A model generated the notes under the pieces. That model saw nothing but the letters and a program-made list of their open reading frames with translations, did no database searches and was not told the origin of the DNA. Positions 42,091 to 50,574 of a stretch of DNA of 64,000 bases are shown here, in pieces. The translations under genes and the position numbers were made by a program. Within the stretch, counting starts at the first letter, position 1; each line of letters starts with the position of its first letter. The DNA comes from Kiritimatiellota bacterium B12222 (GTDB lineage: Bacteria; Verrucomicrobiota; Kiritimatiellia; SS1-B-03-39; UBA6053), in assembly GCA_029719485.1 (NCBI GenBank), contig CP120722.1, forward strand, positions 3,348,001-3,412,000, given 5' to 3'.

Positions 42091-43635
42091 TTGCGCATTA
42101 AACTCTGCACCTTTATTTTAGTTTTAGCCACCCTCACCTTGGCGGCCATCGCTTTCTGGTGGGCGCCCCTCAATCAGGACGAAGGCTGGTACCTCATGGC
42201 CGCGCGACGCGTAAGCCAAGGACAAATGCCCTATCGGGATTTTGCCTTCACCCAAGCCCCGCTCTTTCCTTACATCTTTCAATTCGCCCAACCTCTGGTC
42301 AACAAGTGGGGACTCGCAGGGGGACGCCTTTTTCAGTACGTCTGGTTTGCCATGACTTTTGGGATACTGCTCTGGAACTGCAAACAACGCTGCCGCCCAA
42401 AAACCTTTTACTTTGCAACCCTGGTGATCGTAAGTTTATTGGGCCTCAATGTCTTCCAAATGCAATACGCGGCCACCGTTAAAACCTATGTTTTAGCGGG
42501 ATTCTTCTTAAGTTTGTCCATGTGGGGATGGCTATCCTACGTCCAAACCCAACAACGACGCGCCCTATTTCTCTGCGCTTGGGCCTTGGCCGCCGCCACC
42601 GCCACACGGCTCTCCCTGGGTCTTTTTTTTATGCCCCTCGGACTTTCACTCCTCCTCAATCGTCAAAAAAACGGCGACCTCGCTTGGATACTGTTTGCCC
42701 TCACTGGCGCTGCCGGCCTCACCCTTAGCTTCGGACCCTTCCTGCTCCTCGCACCCGAAGGCCTGCGGTTTGCACTGCTCGACTATCATGCCGCCCGTCA
42801 AATCGACGCCTTTTGGATGCTCAAAGCGGGCTTTCTCTCCAGAATGGTTCAGTCCTACTTCCCCGCGCTCATCATCCTCTTGATGTTACTACCCCAGTGG
42901 AAAACCTGGCAACCCGGACTCCGCAGTATGTTTCTGGGCATCGTCTCCGTCACCATCCTCCATTTACTCGCTCCCTTCCCTTACGATGACTATCAAGTCG
43001 CCCTCTATCCTGCATTGATCCTGCTCATCGCCATCGAATCCGCCCACCAGTTCTCAACGGAGAAACAAAATCGCCTTGCCCCCCTTCTCAGCATGAGCGC
43101 CCTGTTATTTGCTTTCTCCTCAGCCCAAGTCCTCACTTGGTTTTCCTACGGACAAGATCGCATTTGGTGGAAGACCAAAACGCAATCGGATCTTCACACA
43201 CTCCAACAAGCCGCTAAATCCATTCAAGCTCTCAACCCAAGCCCCAAACTCCTGCTCACCACCGACAGTTATTTGGCCATAGAAACCGGTTACGAAATTC
43301 CTGAAGATATGGAAATGGGTGCCTTTGCATATTTCCCCAAAATGGATCTCTATAGAGCCGAAAAACTCCATGTGCTCAATACCCAACGCCTACGCACACT
43401 CTTACAAAACAGCCCTGCCCCCCTCGCGGCGATCAGTGGCTACAGCTTTGCCATTCAATCTCCAGCAATTAGTCCTACACCAGGCGAACAGCTTCAAGCT
43501 CTCCATCTCCTTCTCGAAGAAAGGTACGAACCGATCCGAGAAATCGAAAATTTTGGACAAGGCCATACGCCCTTGACGATCTACCGTTTAAAACAAGAAC
43601 CCTCACCCTCCATGTCCCCATTGCCGAGGCCATGA
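42091..43635 (+). CDS. GT-C type membrane glycosyltransferase (GT39-like)
   Basis: 514 residues from the TTG at 42091; the frame extends upstream inside the M20 gene but there it is not homologous-looking. Ten or more hydrophobic segments. The acidic motif in the first periplasmic loop (LNQDEGWYLMAARRVSQGQM, then PYRDFAFTQAP) is the GT-C catalytic DE motif. The family transfers sugars from polyprenyl phosphates to lipids or proteins in the envelope. Acceptor unknown. Start codon choice is uncertain; no strong Shine-Dalgarno. Confidence 0.75.
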   Translation: MRIKLCTFILVLATLTLAAIAFWWAPLNQDEGWYLMAARRVSQGQMPYRDFAFTQAPLFPYIFQFAQPLVNKWGLAGGRLFQYVWFAMTFGILLWNCKQRCRPKTFYFATLVIVSLLGLNVFQMQYAATVKTYVLAGFFLSLSMWGWLSYVQTQQRRALFLCAWALAAATATRLSLGLFFMPLGLSLLLNRQKNGDLAWILFALTGAAGLTLSFGPFLLLAPEGLRFALLDYHAARQIDAFWMLKAGFLSRMVQSYFPALIILLMLLPQWKTWQPGLRSMFLGIVSVTILHLLAPFPYDDYQVALYPALILLIAIESAHQFSTEKQNRLAPLLSMSALLFAFSSAQVLTWFSYGQDRIWWKTKTQSDLHTLQQAAKSIQALNPSPKLLLTTDSYLAIETGYEIPEDMEMGAFAYFPKMDLYRAEKLHVLNTQRLRTLLQNSPAPLAAISGYSFAIQSPAISPTPGEQLQALHLLLEERYEPIREIENFGQGHTPLTIYRLKQEPSPSMSPLPRP

Positions 43636-44021
43636 AGTAAAGGCGTTCAGCTTTCACTGATAAACATGTAAAGACTGAAGGGATCACAGGTCTATTCGTA
43701 GAATCGGTTAATCCCCCCGACGATACGTGCTACTATCCATGATAGAGCCTCATTTTATCACCAAGATCCACCAGCTTTAAAATCGGGCCCGAGCTCCGCG
43801 CAGATCACCCACCGCATGTTTTACACACTTTTTCACCCAACCACATTTGCATTCCCATTTCGATATCGATGAAAGACCTCCCCCTGAGAAACCCAGGTCA
43901 CCACAATCACCATCACCGCCCCGCCCCTCAATTCACCCAAATTTTTGACACAAAAAAGCCTTTTCCGAAGATCGGAAAAGGCTCTTGGATATCTTCCGTA
44001 AAACGGAAGCATCAGGGTCGA
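43636..44021. other. Intergenic region between convergent genes
   Basis: No gene supported. It holds the terminator pair of the RRM gene at the right end (43952-44009). The left part shows nothing clear. Confidence 0.4.
43952..43983 (-). terminator. Terminator of RRM protein gene
   Basis: Stem AGCCTTTTCCGA/TCGGAAAAGGCT (12 bp) followed on the minus strand by six T. A second small hairpin CTTCCG/CGGAAG lies just upstream at 43993-44009. Confidence 0.88.
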
Positions 44022-44426
44022 TTAACGGAAGCCTCCGCCTCCACGACGATCACCGCCACGGCCACCGCCGCCGCCGCCGTATCCACCGCCGCCGCCACCG
44101 CCACGACGATCGCCGCCGCGGAATCCACCGCCGCCGCCACCACCACGGCCGCCGCCGAATCCACCGCCGCCGCCACGCTCTTCGCGAGGACGTGCTTCGT
44201 TTACGCGTAATGGACGACCTTCAACAGGATGGTCATTCATTTGATCGATTGCTGTACGACCAGCTTCATCGTCTTCCATTTCCACAAAGCCAAAGCCTTT
44301 GGAGCGTTGGGTATCACGGTCAAAAATCACTTTTGCGGATTGAACTGCACCGAATTCGGTGAACAGATCTTCAAGTTCTCCATCAGTCATGGAGTAGGGC
44401 AAGTTGCCCACATATATATTAATCAT
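44022..44426 (-). CDS. RRM RNA-binding protein with glycine-rich tail
   Basis: 134 residues: an RRM domain with RNP2 (IYVGNLPY) at residue 4 and RNP1 (RSKGFGFVEM) about 43-52, then a glycine/arginine-rich tail (GGGRGGGGGGG and GGDRRGG units) encoded by a GC-rich repeat. Family members resemble cold-induced RNA-binding proteins that bind single-stranded RNA and melt structures. Monocistronic with strong terminator; 230 bases upstream are AT-rich and likely hold the promoter. The glycine repeat may vary by slippage. Confidence 0.93.
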   Translation of the reverse strand: MINIYVGNLPYSMTDGELEDLFTEFGAVQSAKVIFDRDTQRSKGFGFVEMEDDEAGRTAIDQMNDHPVEGRPLRVNEARPREERGGGGGFGGGRGGGGGGGFRGGDRRGGGGGGGYGGGGGGRGGDRRGGGGFR

Positions 44427-44658
44427 CTTCTAGGGTATTCCAAAGGCATCTTCGATCTTTAACATCAGTCTTATCCTCGATGCCACAAAGGAAAAAAACT
44501 GAACCTGTGAGCTATAGAGAACCTCATAGGATAAATGAATAATTAAAGGGTATAAATTTAAAAGCAATGACCAATGTCATAAATAACAATATATTTCAGA
44601 ACGTCTTTTAAAGACAGTCCTGCCCCATAAAAATCAAAAACGTTGAGACAACAGCGCT

Positions 44659-44934
44659 TTATTCGCCGAAGTTGGACTCGATAAGCTCACTAATCGCAGC
44701 CATCGCTTCGGTGGCCTGCGCCCCACTCGCTTCAATAACCAAGGTACAGCCCTGATGACCTTCCAAGGTCAATAACCCCATAATACTTTTCCCGGAAACA
44801 CTGGTCCCATCTTTTTCAACCATCACCTCGGCATCAAAGCCACTGGCACATTTTACAAACAATGCCGCCGGACGTGCATGCAGTCCGTATTCATTGTTGA
44901 TGACAAATTCTCTACTGAGGGTATCGGTTGACAT
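44659..44934 (-). CDS. ptsH: Phosphocarrier protein HPr
   Basis: 91 residues. The phosphorylated histidine lies in NEYGLHARPAALF (His about 19), and the regulatory serine in VSGKSIMGL. Starts 11 bases after HPr kinase on the same strand. Enzyme I and EII genes are absent from the window. HPr with kinase but no sugar PTS nearby suggests regulation (possibly carbon or stress signalling) rather than sugar transport; it is inference. No clear terminator. Confidence 0.93.
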   Translation of the reverse strand: MSTDTLSREFVINNEYGLHARPAALFVKCASGFDAEVMVEKDGTSVSGKSIMGLLTLEGHQGCTLVIEASGAQATEAMAAISELIESNFGE

Positions 44935-44945
44935 TACGAATCAGG

Positions 44946-45914
44946 TTAGTGTTGAGGCGAATTTCTCATCCGCCGCTTTTGCAAAGAACGAATGACATGC
45001 TGGTCAAATTCTTTTGCAGCTTCATGACCCAAATACGAAAGTTTTTGATTCATGGCTGCGACTTCAATGACCCCTGCCATATCTCTGCCGGGAGCGACAG
45101 GTAACTCTACCAATGAGACATCGATGTCAAGGACTTTACGGGTCTTTTTGGACAGCCCCGATCGATCACCTTCCTTGGAAGGGTCTGCCGGATAGAGAGA
45201 TACAATCATGTCTAATCGCTTTTCAAGACTCACCGACGCCATACCAAAAATACTGGGAACATGGATGATACCTAAACCGCGAATTTCCATATGGAAACGC
45301 GTGAGCTCACTGGAGGTACAGGTCAATAAAGAAAGAGAATCCCGGTGAATAATAGTCAAATCATCAGCCACCAAACTAAATCCCCGCTCAATGAGGCCCA
45401 AGGCCGCTTCACTTTTACCAATACCCGGAGGCCCCTCAATCAACACCCCAATCCCCATCACATCGAGCATGGTCCCACTGAACTTCATGGACGGAGCCAC
45501 TAAAGTTTCCATCGCCAAGGTGGCCATATTGATAAAGCGATTGGTAATCAGAGGCGAACTCAACACAGGTACCCGATATTTTTCGGACACCACTTCAATT
45601 TCAGGAATGATATTCCGATTTCGAGTCAGAATCACACAAGGTATGTTTTGTTGAAACAAATGCTCCAACCGTAACGCCCTCTCCTGTTGAGGAAGCGACT
45701 TTAAATAGGTCATTTCTGCCAAACCAAAGACCTGAATACGTTTGTTGGCAAAATATTGAAAAAAATCAGCCAATGCCAAACCCGGACGATTAATCGCCTC
45801 TTCAAGAATCACATTTCCAATGTATTCTTTCCCGGAAATCAACGAAAGTTCGGTCGCCGCTCCGGCTTGTTCGAGGAAATCACCCACCGTGACCCCGTTC
45901 ACTTTGTTTGCCAT
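44946..45914 (-). CDS. hprK: HPr kinase/phosphorylase
   Basis: Phosphorylates and dephosphorylates HPr on serine. 322 residues: N-terminal DRTGG-like domain, P-loop GPPGIGKSE (about residues 165-173), VADDLTII, and C-terminal EVAAMNQKLSYLGHEAA motif. Reported as normal for hexameric bifunctional HprK. It sits between hpf and ptsH, the same order of lpt-hpf-hprK found in several Gram-negative lineages. Separated from hpf by 81 bases containing a hairpin. Confidence 0.94.
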   Translation of the reverse strand: MANKVNGVTVGDFLEQAGAATELSLISGKEYIGNVILEEAINRPGLALADFFQYFANKRIQVFGLAEMTYLKSLPQQERALRLEHLFQQNIPCVILTRNRNIIPEIEVVSEKYRVPVLSSPLITNRFINMATLAMETLVAPSMKFSGTMLDVMGIGVLIEGPPGIGKSEAALGLIERGFSLVADDLTIIHRDSLSLLTCTSSELTRFHMEIRGLGIIHVPSIFGMASVSLEKRLDMIVSLYPADPSKEGDRSGLSKKTRKVLDIDVSLVELPVAPGRDMAGVIEVAAMNQKLSYLGHEAAKEFDQHVIRSLQKRRMRNSPQH

Positions 45915-45936
45915 ATAACTTTCCTTGCTAAAGGAC

Positions 45937-45969
45937 GGAGGATTTCCGCAAAATTTGCGAATATCCTCC
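45937..45969 (-). promoter_or_regulatory. Hairpin between hpf and hprK
   Basis: GGAGGAT (45937-45943) pairs with ATCCTCC (45963-45969) and CGCAA (47-51) with TTGCG (55-59) inside. No T-run follows on the minus strand. The outer arms contain GGAGG, so it could affect translation or mRNA processing between the two genes. No function is known. Confidence 0.45.
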
Positions 45970-45995
45970 CCTTCCTTGCTTTTGCGTGATTCTAC

Positions 45996-46331
45996 TTAGC
46001 TTAAGCCGGCTTCCATTTCGCCAAGCCCCACAATATTCTTGTGATCCTGAATTTTATCACGATTTTTGCGCAATTGACGATGCACTTTGTCGACAGCTGC
46101 ATCAATACTTGCATACATATCGGAGGTCGTTTCAGTTGCTTCGGCATGCACGTGGTTTTTGGCTTTCACCACCACTTCCGCCACATGATTGATCTTCCGT
46201 TGCACATCCAAGATAACATGCACATCCTCAACACGTGGGAACTCTGTAAGAGACTCCTCCACACGACTGGTTGCGTGGTCACGTAATGCGCTGCTCATTT
46301 CCATATGTCTGCAGGTAACGGTGATGTTCAT
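45996..46331 (-). CDS. hpf: Ribosome hibernation promoting factor (short HPF type)
   Basis: 111 residues. Begins MNITVTCRHMEMSSALRDHA and contains VEDVHVILDVQRKINHVAEV and TSDMYASIDAAVDKVHRQLR, the S30EA/HPF fold that binds the 30S subunit decoding site and inactivates ribosomes. It lacks the C-terminal dimerisation domain of long HPF, so it is a short type. 25 bases downstream of lptB, so likely in one operon with lptCAB. Confidence 0.92.
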   Translation of the reverse strand: MNITVTCRHMEMSSALRDHATSRVEESLTEFPRVEDVHVILDVQRKINHVAEVVVKAKNHVHAEATETTSDMYASIDAAVDKVHRQLRKNRDKIQDHKNIVGLGEMEAGLS

Positions 46332-46356
46332 ATTTCATCCTCCGGGGTTTGGGTTG

Positions 46357-47142
46357 TTACATCGAGAACCGGTCTCCAAGATAGAGTTCCCGGCTCACGG
46401 GGTCATTAATGAGAAAGTCCCGGGATCCTTCCCGAAGTACCTTCCCTTCAAAAATGATATAGGAGCGGTCTGTCACCGTAAGCGTTTCCCGAACATTATG
46501 ATCGGTGATCAAAACACCTAAACCGCGCTCTTTTAATTCTAAAATAATTTCCTGCACATCATGCACCGACTTGGGATCCACCCCACTGAAGGGCTCATCC
46601 AATAACAGGACCGCAGGCTCCGTCACCAAGGCGCGGGCAATTTCTAAACGGCGACGCTCTCCTCCACTCAAGGTGAAGGCTTTTTGATTCGCCAATTTGG
46701 TAATTTTTAAATCATCTAACAATTTTTTCAACCGTTCCTTCTGCGCTCCACGGCTCAAAGGTAAGGTTTCTAAAATAGCTTTGATATTATCTTCAACCGT
46801 CAAACGACGGAAAATAGAGGGTTCCTGCGCCAAATACCCCATCCCTAAACGAGCCCGTTCAAACATCGGCATTTTGGTAATGTCCGTATCATCAAAATAC
46901 ACCGATCCTTCATTGGGCTGAATTAAACCGGTAATCATATAAAAAGAAGTCGTTTTGCCAGCCCCGTTGGCTCCTAACAATCCTACAATCTCATGACGGT
47001 TCACGGTGATGTCCACTTCATTCACCACCCGTTTGCCATTGTAAATTTTGACCAATTTTTCAGTGCGAATCACCGGAGTTAAACGAGAACCCTGAACTTC
47101 TTCAGACAACAATTCTCTGGATGCGGTATCAACCCCACTCAT
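46357..47142 (-). CDS. lptB: LPS export ABC transporter ATP-binding protein
   Basis: Powers extraction of LPS from the inner membrane with LptFG. 261 residues: Walker A GLLGANGAGKTT, Q-loop region, signature LSGGERRRLEIARAL, Walker B AVLLLDEPFSGVDP and the LptB-typical EREVLGVLITDHN-like GLGVLITDHNVRETL. The ATG overlaps the lptA stop by 4 bases (ATGA). lptF/lptG not in window. rpoN, usual between lptB and hpf in Proteobacteria, is absent. Confidence 0.95.
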   Translation of the reverse strand: MSGVDTASRELLSEEVQGSRLTPVIRTEKLVKIYNGKRVVNEVDITVNRHEIVGLLGANGAGKTTSFYMITGLIQPNEGSVYFDDTDITKMPMFERARLGMGYLAQEPSIFRRLTVEDNIKAILETLPLSRGAQKERLKKLLDDLKITKLANQKAFTLSGGERRRLEIARALVTEPAVLLLDEPFSGVDPKSVHDVQEIILELKERGLGVLITDHNVRETLTVTDRSYIIFEGKVLREGSRDFLINDPVSRELYLGDRFSM

Positions 47143-47615
47143 TTTTTATCCTCAGAAAACATGATTACACGGGTTTTTCCTTCCGTTTCCATCCGATTCT
47201 CCAAACGCCAGTAAATCACCTTATCCGCCTGCAGCACAGAACCTTCACGGGAAACCTGAGGGCGATCAGTCAAAACTACTTTTCCATTAGAAATAGTATA
47301 AATCGCTTTACCAGAACGACTGTGCAAACCTTCCATTTTTACTTCAACACTCCCCTCAGCTTCAAGTTTATCAATTTCATCTTGAGCCGTCATGGTCACC
47401 ACCAATTTATCAGCGTTGAGCTGTAAATCAGGATCCGTCACCACAACATTCCCTGTGAAAATAGCTTTTTTCGCTTCATAATCAAAAAAGAGTTTATCAC
47501 TGGTAATTTCCGTAATCCGGTCTTCGGCGGGAGCGGTTGCAGGTTGCGCATAGAGGCTTAGACCACCGCTGAGCGCTAAGGTACTCAATAAAAGTTTAAA
47601 AATAATTCGTTTCAT
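47139..47615 (-). CDS. lptA: LptA/OstA-like LPS transport protein
   Basis: 158 residues: signal peptide (IIFKLLLSTLALSGGLSLYA), then OstA-type repeats (ITSDKLFFDYEAKKAIFTGN, NADKLVVTMTAQDEIDKLEA and the following strands) that make the beta-jellyroll bridge across the periplasm. Overlaps lptB and the upstream gene by ATGA. Assignment rests on fold pattern and neighbours. Confidence 0.88.
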   Translation of the reverse strand: MKRIIFKLLLSTLALSGGLSLYAQPATAPAEDRITEITSDKLFFDYEAKKAIFTGNVVVTDPDLQLNADKLVVTMTAQDEIDKLEAEGSVEVKMEGLHSRSGKAIYTISNGKVVLTDRPQVSREGSVLQADKVIYWRLENRMETEGKTRVIMFSEDKK

Positions 47616-48085
47616 GGGGTAGATTCAGGTTGGGGTCTGACTGGTTTAAATTCAACATTATTAAAAACGACTTTCACATCGCTTTTCAATTCCATTTGGC
47701 TGCGCGACGCTTCGAAAACATACCCCACCCCTTCAATATGAAAACCGTCTCCGTCTATATGAATAAGTTTATCAGATTCAGCCGAGTTGGTTTGGGTATT
47801 GTAGTCACAGCCAGGGGAAGTAATTCGCATTTTTACAGTTTTCCCATCCTCCTCGAAAAACTCAACCACCAAACCTTGAATCGCCATAGGTTTTCCGATG
47901 AACATTTGCGCACTTTCCCCAGTCAAAATTGATTTTAACACGCCGTCTTCATCTACGTCAGGAACTTTAAATCGCCCTACATCAGTCTGCGCATGGAGAA
48001 GCCCCGCCGCAACGAAAACCCACCCTAAAATAAAACCCCTACTCCCACGCGAGAGACTGCGGAAAAGAAAACAAATCTGTGCCAT
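47612..48085 (-). CDS. lptC: LptC-like LPS transport protein
   Basis: 157 residues with an N-terminal hydrophobic anchor (GFILGWVFVAAGLLHAQ) and beta strands: IDEDGVLKSILTGESAQMFI, GLVVEFFEEDGKTVKMRITS and SDKLIHIDGDGF, in the jellyroll type shared by LptC and LptA. It is first in the lpt operon. Weaker resemblance than lptA; the alternative is another OstA-domain protein. Confidence 0.68.
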   Translation of the reverse strand: MAQICFLFRSLSRGSRGFILGWVFVAAGLLHAQTDVGRFKVPDVDEDGVLKSILTGESAQMFIGKPMAIQGLVVEFFEEDGKTVKMRITSPGCDYNTQTNSAESDKLIHIDGDGFHIEGVGYVFEASRSQMELKSDVKVVFNNVEFKPVRPQPESTP

Positions 48086-48179
48086 AAATCAAATCTAGCA
48101 CCGCTTTGACACTTTGTCCAAAAGAATTTTCCTGCAAAGAGTGCCTGACCCCGGCGACGCTATGCTATAAGTCACGAAT

Positions 48180-49334
48180 ATGATTGAATCACGTGCAGAT
48201 AGAGAACAACTCGAGGAACAGACCCTTGCCCCCTACGCCGCATTTAGCGGACGCTCAAGAGGTCGTTTCTATCAGGAAAGCAAAGCTTCTCGTCGAGCTG
48301 ACTTTCAACGGGACTGCGACCGCATCATTAACAGTCGCTGCTTTCGTCGCTTGGAATACAAAACCCAAGTGTTTGTAATTGGCACCCAAGATCATTACCG
48401 CACCCGGCTAACCCATACCATGGAAATGACCCAAGTCGCCCGCACCCTTGCGCGCGCCTTGCGTGTAAATGAAGATCTCGCCGCCGCCATTTCCTTGGCT
48501 CATGACATTGGTCACAGTCCTTTTGGCCATAGCGGTGAACGCGCACTGGACAAATTGATGGCTGATCATGGTGGATTCGATCACAATTTACAAAGTCTGC
48601 GCTGGGTCGAAGAACTCGAAGAAACCTACCCTGAATTTAATGGTCTCAATCTTACCTGGGAAGTGCGCGCCGGCCTTTGTAAACATCTCAGCAAAACTCC
48701 CGGCGTGGAATTGGACGGACACCCCTTGGGCCCCTGGCAAATGGTCGAAGGCCAAATCGCAGATGTCGCCGATGACATCTCCTACCACGCCCACGATGCT
48801 GAAGACGGATTAGACGCAGGATTAATCACCCTCGATCAACTACGCGAACTCGACATTTGGCGCCTCGCAGAAAAACGGGTGTTTGATACCATTCCCAACT
48901 GCGACGAACAACGCCTGCGCTACAGCACCGTCCGCATGATGTTCACCTTGCAAGTGGAAGACGTCCTCACCCAAGCCGCCGAACGTCTCAACGCATGGAA
49001 CCCCCAACACTTCAAAGACGTCATGGACGCCCCCGACCGCTTAGTGGCCTTCAGCCCTGCATTTACCGACCTGCTTAAGCCCTACCGCAGTTTTCTGTTT
49101 GAAAAAATGTACTTTCACCCCGAAGTCGCCAATGCAGGTGACCATGCGGTGCGTCTCATGACCCGTCTGTTTGAGTATTATTTGGCTCATCCAGAGGATC
49201 TGGGCGAAAAAGCAAAAAAACGTCTGGAAAGCCAAGGACTTCACCGTACGGTCTGCGACTATGTGGCGGGATGCACCGATCGCTACGCTTTTGAAGAATG
49301 CCAAAAATACCAGCTTACGGAACCTCAAGTATGA
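48180..49334 (+). CDS. dgt: Deoxyguanosinetriphosphate triphosphohydrolase-like protein
   Basis: 384 residues of the HD superfamily. HD metal motif visible in LTHTMEMTQVARTLARAL and LAHDIGHSPFGHSGE, with ADVADDISYHAHDAEDGLDA downstream. It hydrolyses dGTP or other dNTPs to nucleoside and triphosphate. Typical length for the dGTPase-like clade. Start ATG at 48180. The stop overlaps the trpD start (ATGA), so the two are coupled though functionally unrelated. Confidence 0.93.
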   Translation: MIESRADREQLEEQTLAPYAAFSGRSRGRFYQESKASRRADFQRDCDRIINSRCFRRLEYKTQVFVIGTQDHYRTRLTHTMEMTQVARTLARALRVNEDLAAAISLAHDIGHSPFGHSGERALDKLMADHGGFDHNLQSLRWVEELEETYPEFNGLNLTWEVRAGLCKHLSKTPGVELDGHPLGPWQMVEGQIADVADDISYHAHDAEDGLDAGLITLDQLRELDIWRLAEKRVFDTIPNCDEQRLRYSTVRMMFTLQVEDVLTQAAERLNAWNPQHFKDVMDAPDRLVAFSPAFTDLLKPYRSFLFEKMYFHPEVANAGDHAVRLMTRLFEYYLAHPEDLGEKAKKRLESQGLHRTVCDYVAGCTDRYAFEECQKYQLTEPQV

Positions 49335-50338
49335 AAGAACATATCCAAACTCTAATCGAAGGCCGAACTCTCAGCCACAACGACGCCTATGCTGCGCTAA
49401 CAACCATTATGAGTGGAGAAGCCACTCCCGCACAAATCGCGTCCTTTCTTACCGCACTTCGCCTTCGAGGCGAAACCGCAGAGGTCGTCTCCGGCGCCGC
49501 GAAAGCCATGCGGGAAGTCTTCACCCCCGTAACCTCCATTCATCCCGACGCCGTGGATACCTGTGGCACAGGTGGGGACGGATTGGACACCTTTAACATC
49601 TCGACCACCGCAGCATTTGTCACCGCCGGTGCTGGTGTTCCCGTGGCCAAACACGGCAACCGCAACGTCTCTAGTCTAAGTGGATCAGCAGATGTGTTAA
49701 CCGCCCTAGGGGTAAACATTTCCATCACGCCTGACCAAATGGGCGCTTGCCTCGAACAAGTGGGATTGGCCTTTTTATTCGCGCCATCCCTGCATCCCGC
49801 CATGAAACATGCCGTGGCTCCCCGCCGGGAAATTGGAATCCGCACCCTGTTTAATGTGCTCGGTCCCATCAGCAATCCCGCCAGCACCCGCCGGGGAATT
49901 CTCGGTGTGTTCAGTGAAGAGATGGTCGCCCTGATTGCCGATGCATTGGCCACCCTCGACACTCAACATTTATTGGTCGTTCACGGGAAAGACGGCCTCG
50001 ACGAAATCACCAATACTACCTCCACCTTTGTGAGCGAAGTACGCGAGGGCAACGTAAAACGCTACGAGATCTCCCCTACCGATTTCGGCTTACCATTCCG
50101 AAGCCTTGAAGAGCTTAAAGGTGGGGATCCCGAGGTAAATGCCGGCATTACCCTGCGCATTCTCGAGGGTGAACCCGGCGCAAAAAGGGACATCGTTCTG
50201 CTCAACGCAGGCGCCGCCATCTACACGGGAGGCAAGGCCTCTTCCCTGGCCGAAGGCATCGAAAAAGCAACGACCTCCATTGATTCAGGAGCCGCCAAAC
50301 AAAAGCTGGACGCGCTCATCGACTTCACCAACCGCTAA
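49331..50338 (+). CDS. trpD: Anthranilate phosphoribosyltransferase
   Basis: Tryptophan biosynthesis: transfers phosphoribosyl from PRPP to anthranilate. 335 residues from the ATG at 49331, inside the dgt stop (ATGA). The PRPP glycine-rich motif DTCGTGGDGLDTFNIST and KHGNRNVSSLSGSADVLTAL are clear; GPISNPAS and MHAHGKDG-like VVHGKDGLDE follow. No other trp genes in window, so the pathway is scattered or located elsewhere. Confidence 0.95.
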   Translation: MKEHIQTLIEGRTLSHNDAYAALTTIMSGEATPAQIASFLTALRLRGETAEVVSGAAKAMREVFTPVTSIHPDAVDTCGTGGDGLDTFNISTTAAFVTAGAGVPVAKHGNRNVSSLSGSADVLTALGVNISITPDQMGACLEQVGLAFLFAPSLHPAMKHAVAPRREIGIRTLFNVLGPISNPASTRRGILGVFSEEMVALIADALATLDTQHLLVVHGKDGLDEITNTTSTFVSEVREGNVKRYEISPTDFGLPFRSLEELKGGDPEVNAGITLRILEGEPGAKRDIVLLNAGAAIYTGGKASSLAEGIEKATTSIDSGAAKQKLDALIDFTNR

Positions 50339-50574
50339 GACACGTTTTAAAACTTCGTCAACAAGAATTCGAAAATCACCATTGACTCGGGCCTCGAGAA
50401 GGTCTAACAGTCCCGCATCCATGGGGTGACCTACCAAAAGGTCTGAGATCATGATTGATTCATGAAACCCACGAACCTGATCCGGATGATACCGGCGTAG
50501 GAATGGAAGCATGTATGATACGTGTAGACTCATTTTTCGTCGGACCGGTTCTATAACCTGAACCCGAAATCGAA
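50339..50574. other. Intergenic between trpD and TonB receptor
   Basis: Holds a minus-strand open frame (50285-50584) with protein-like stretches but no ribosome binding site, and overlapping trpD. I do not accept it as a gene. The promoter of the receptor should be here. Confidence 0.35.

Noticed and set aside
44022..44210. Plus-strand alanine/threonine-rich frames opposite the RRM gene
   Set aside because: They are the reverse reading of the glycine-rich codons of the RNA-binding protein.
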